NCBI GenBank assembly: GCA_021788515.1
Contig: JAJYKN010000118.1
Location: forward strand, 1-5,657
DNA: 5,657 nucleotides
Reading direction: 5' to 3'
Origin: Nitrospirota bacterium
GTDB lineage: Bacteria; Nitrospirota; UBA9217
Positions 4,248-5,657 of this stretch are shown here, piece after piece. Each line of letters starts with the position of its first letter. Positions within the stretch are counted from its first letter, which is position 1. The position numbers and the translations under genes are program-made. The notes beneath the pieces are model-generated. The model made no database searches, was not told the origin of the DNA, and saw only the letters and a list, made by a program, of their open reading frames with translations.

Positions 4248-4292
4248 AAATTACCCCCCCCTCGGAGACCTATTTTATTTTCGAAAAAGAAA

Positions 4293-5657
4293 TCACCCCT
4301 TCACACATGCGATCGGCTTGACCCTGACGACTTTCTTCGCAAGACCCGCCTGGTGAGCCGATTCCACGACCTCGGAGACGTCCTTGTAGGATTCCGGCGC
4401 TTCCTCGGCTATGCCGGAATACGAATGGCCGCGGATCAGAACGCCCTGCGCTTCGAGTAATCTGATGACGTCCCGTCCCTGCCATGTTCGTTTTGCCTGA
4501 GTCCGCGACATGGCCCTGCCTGCGCCGTGGCAGGCCGATCCGAAGGCGGTCTTCATCCCCTCCTCTGTTCCGACGAGGATATAGGACGATGTACCCATGG
4601 TCCCGCCGATCAGTACAGGCTGGCCGATGTGCCGGTACTCCTGAGGAAGGTCTATCTGGCCAGGACCGAAGGCCCGGGTAGCTCCTTTGCGGTGAACGTA
4701 CACTCTTTTTTTCTTGCCGTCGATCGTGTGCGTCTCCACCTTGCAGGTGTTGTGGCTGATGTCGTAGAGCATCTTGATATGCCCTTCGGGGAAGACGTCC
4801 GTAAATATTTCACGAACAAGATGAGTAATGATCTGGCGGTTCGCGAGCGCGCAGTTGATGCCGGCGCTCATGGCGCCGAAGTACTTTTTGCCTTCCGGCG
4901 ACTCGATAGGCGCCGAGGCAAGTTCCCGGTCCCTGATGGGAAGGTTGAACCGCTGCGCTGCATTGGCAAGACTCCTTAGATAGTCCGTCCCGACCTGGTG
5001 GCCCAGTCCGCGCGAGCCGCAGTGCACCGTGATGACGACGTCATCCTTTCGTAATCCCATGGCCAGGGCTGCCGTTTCATCGTAGACCTCGGAGACCACC
5101 TGCACTTCGAGATAATGGTTCCCGCTTCCGAGCGTGCCCATCTCGCGGTACTGCCGTTTCTTTGCCGTATCCGAAACATGCTCCGGTTCTGCGCCGCTGA
5201 CGCGCCCCTGTTCCTCGATATAATCGAGGTCTTCCTTGAGGCCGAAGCCCTTTTTGGTTGCCCAGACGGCGCCGCCCAGAAGCATTTCATCGATCTGGCC
5301 CGGAGAAAGCTTGATCAGCCCTTCCGACCCCACTCCCGCGGGCACACGGCTGAAAAACTGGTCCACGAGCGTCTTGAGGCGGGGCATGACCTCGTCACGA
5401 CTCATGCCCGTCTTCATCGTCCGGACCCCGCAGGAGATGTCGAAGCCCACTCCTCCCATGGAAATGATTCCGCCCTCGTCGGGATCGAAGGCGGCAACGC
5501 CGCCGATGGGGAACCCATAGCCCCAGTGCGCATCGGGCATGGCGATCGAGGCGATCTGGATCCCCGGCAGCATGGCCACGTTCGTCACCTGCTCGCGCAC
5601 CTTCTCATCCATCTCCTGGATGAGCTTCTCGCTCGCAAATATCCTGCCGGGAACCTT
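4293..5657 (-). CDS. rtcB: RtcB RNA ligase (3'-phosphate/cyclic phosphate to 5'-OH), 5' end off the right edge
   Basis: GTP- and Mn-dependent RNA ligase that joins 2',3'-cyclic-phosphate or 3'-phosphate ends to 5'-OH ends in tRNA and rRNA repair. The frame stays open to the right edge: upstream of the internal ATG at 5612 it reads KVPGRIFASEKLIQEM, the normal RtcB sequence, so about 455 residues are present and roughly 20-25 N-terminal residues are missing. Counting from the 5612 Met, the active site is complete: Asp58 and Cys61 (GFDISCGVR), Asn165-His166 (GSGNHYLEV), His197 (VHCGSRGLGHQ), His287 (YDISHNTCKVE), the loop HRKGATRAFGPG, GGTMGTSSYILVG, and the guanylylated histidine His362 in ACHGAGRAMSR. 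The C-terminus (VKPIACVKG) is typical. No archease, RtcA or RtcR is visible; any operon partner would be to the right. The gene looks intact and chromosomal, in contrast to the mobile debris to its left. Confidence 0.97.
   Translation of the reverse strand, partial: KVPGRIFASEKLIQEMDEKVREQVTNVAMLPGIQIASIAMPDAHWGYGFPIGGVAAFDPDEGGIISMGGVGFDISCGVRTMKTGMSRDEVMPRLKTLVDQFFSRVPAGVGSEGLIKLSPGQIDEMLLGGAVWATKKGFGLKEDLDYIEEQGRVSGAEPEHVSDTAKKRQYREMGTLGSGNHYLEVQVVSEVYDETAALAMGLRKDDVVITVHCGSRGLGHQVGTDYLRSLANAAQRFNLPIRDRELASAPIESPEGKKYFGAMSAGINCALANRQIITHLVREIFTDVFPEGHIKMLYDISHNTCKVETHTIDGKKKRVYVHRKGATRAFGPGQIDLPQEYRHIGQPVLIGGTMGTSSYILVGTEEGMKTAFGSACHGAGRAMSRTQAKRTWQGRDVIRLLEAQGVLIRGHSYSGIAEEAPESYKDVSEVVESAHQAGLAKKVVRVKPIACVKG

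Noticed and set aside
4215..4261. rtcB intrinsic terminator
   Set aside because: The 7-bp stem has no T run on the downstream side and the C8 run is not a terminator feature, so it was kept only as a low-confidence repeat.
4976..5290. Alternative minus-strand frame within rtcB
   Set aside because: Overlaps conserved RtcB catalytic sequence in another frame and is Arg/Ser-rich, as shadow frames in GC-rich genes are.
1..5657. CRISPR array, tRNA, rRNA or riboswitch
   Set aside because: No regularly spaced direct repeats, no cloverleaf with a CCA-type acceptor and no recognisable RNA motif were found on either strand by eye.

Overview
This 5.7 kb bacterial window has moderate GC. It carries a nearly full-length RtcB RNA ligase, small toxin-antitoxin genes, a penicillin-binding-protein 1C fragment and two transposase types. 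The mix resembles genomes of Desulfobacterota or Nitrospirota-like bacteria, but that is an impression from protein style only. All genes except the Y1 transposase are read leftwards (minus strand).

Layout, left to right. (1) Positions 1-535 are the promoter-proximal end of an IS630-family element. It holds the N-terminal half of the transposase, which ends at an A8 slippery run where a -1 shift restores an IS630-like sequence to the window edge. (2) The element lies inside a pbpC-like gene (about 536-1058), which it cuts after roughly 175 codons, at a TA dinucleotide as expected for IS630. (3) A VapC-type PIN toxin (1055-1465) and its ribbon-helix-helix antitoxin (1462-1719) lie directly upstream of pbpC. 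Both gene junctions are 4-base GTGA overlaps, so antitoxin, toxin and pbpC look like one translationally coupled operon. A sigma-70-like promoter is interleaved with a perfect 10+10 bp inverted repeat (1742-1773), a likely autoregulatory operator. (4) A 119-aa protein of unknown function (1871-2230) sits just beyond a strong 12-bp stem terminator-like hairpin (2241-2286). (5) Two small antitoxin-like genes follow: a Phd/YefM-like one lacking its usual N-terminus (2353-2538) and an XRE-type one lacking its first third (2562-2759). Neither has a visible toxin. (6) The second is cut exactly where a plus-strand HUH/Y1 (RAYT-like) element begins (about 2769-3703). This element is bounded by 17/20 imperfect inverted repeats, and its promoter predicts a leaderless transposase mRNA. 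(7) A 101-aa coiled-coil protein (3806-4111) has a good promoter of its own. (8) rtcB (4293 to beyond 5657) runs off the right edge.

Taken together, this is an accessory zone to the left of a housekeeping RNA-repair gene, where two mobile elements have each broken a gene. The most interesting connected picture is at the left. The IS630 element lies in the same orientation as the antitoxin-toxin-pbpC operon, and its transposase Shine-Dalgarno is half of a hairpin that would form only in read-through transcripts from that operon. I found no convincing evidence for a wholly new multi-gene system. Most of the novelty lies in gene arrangement and regulatory structure.
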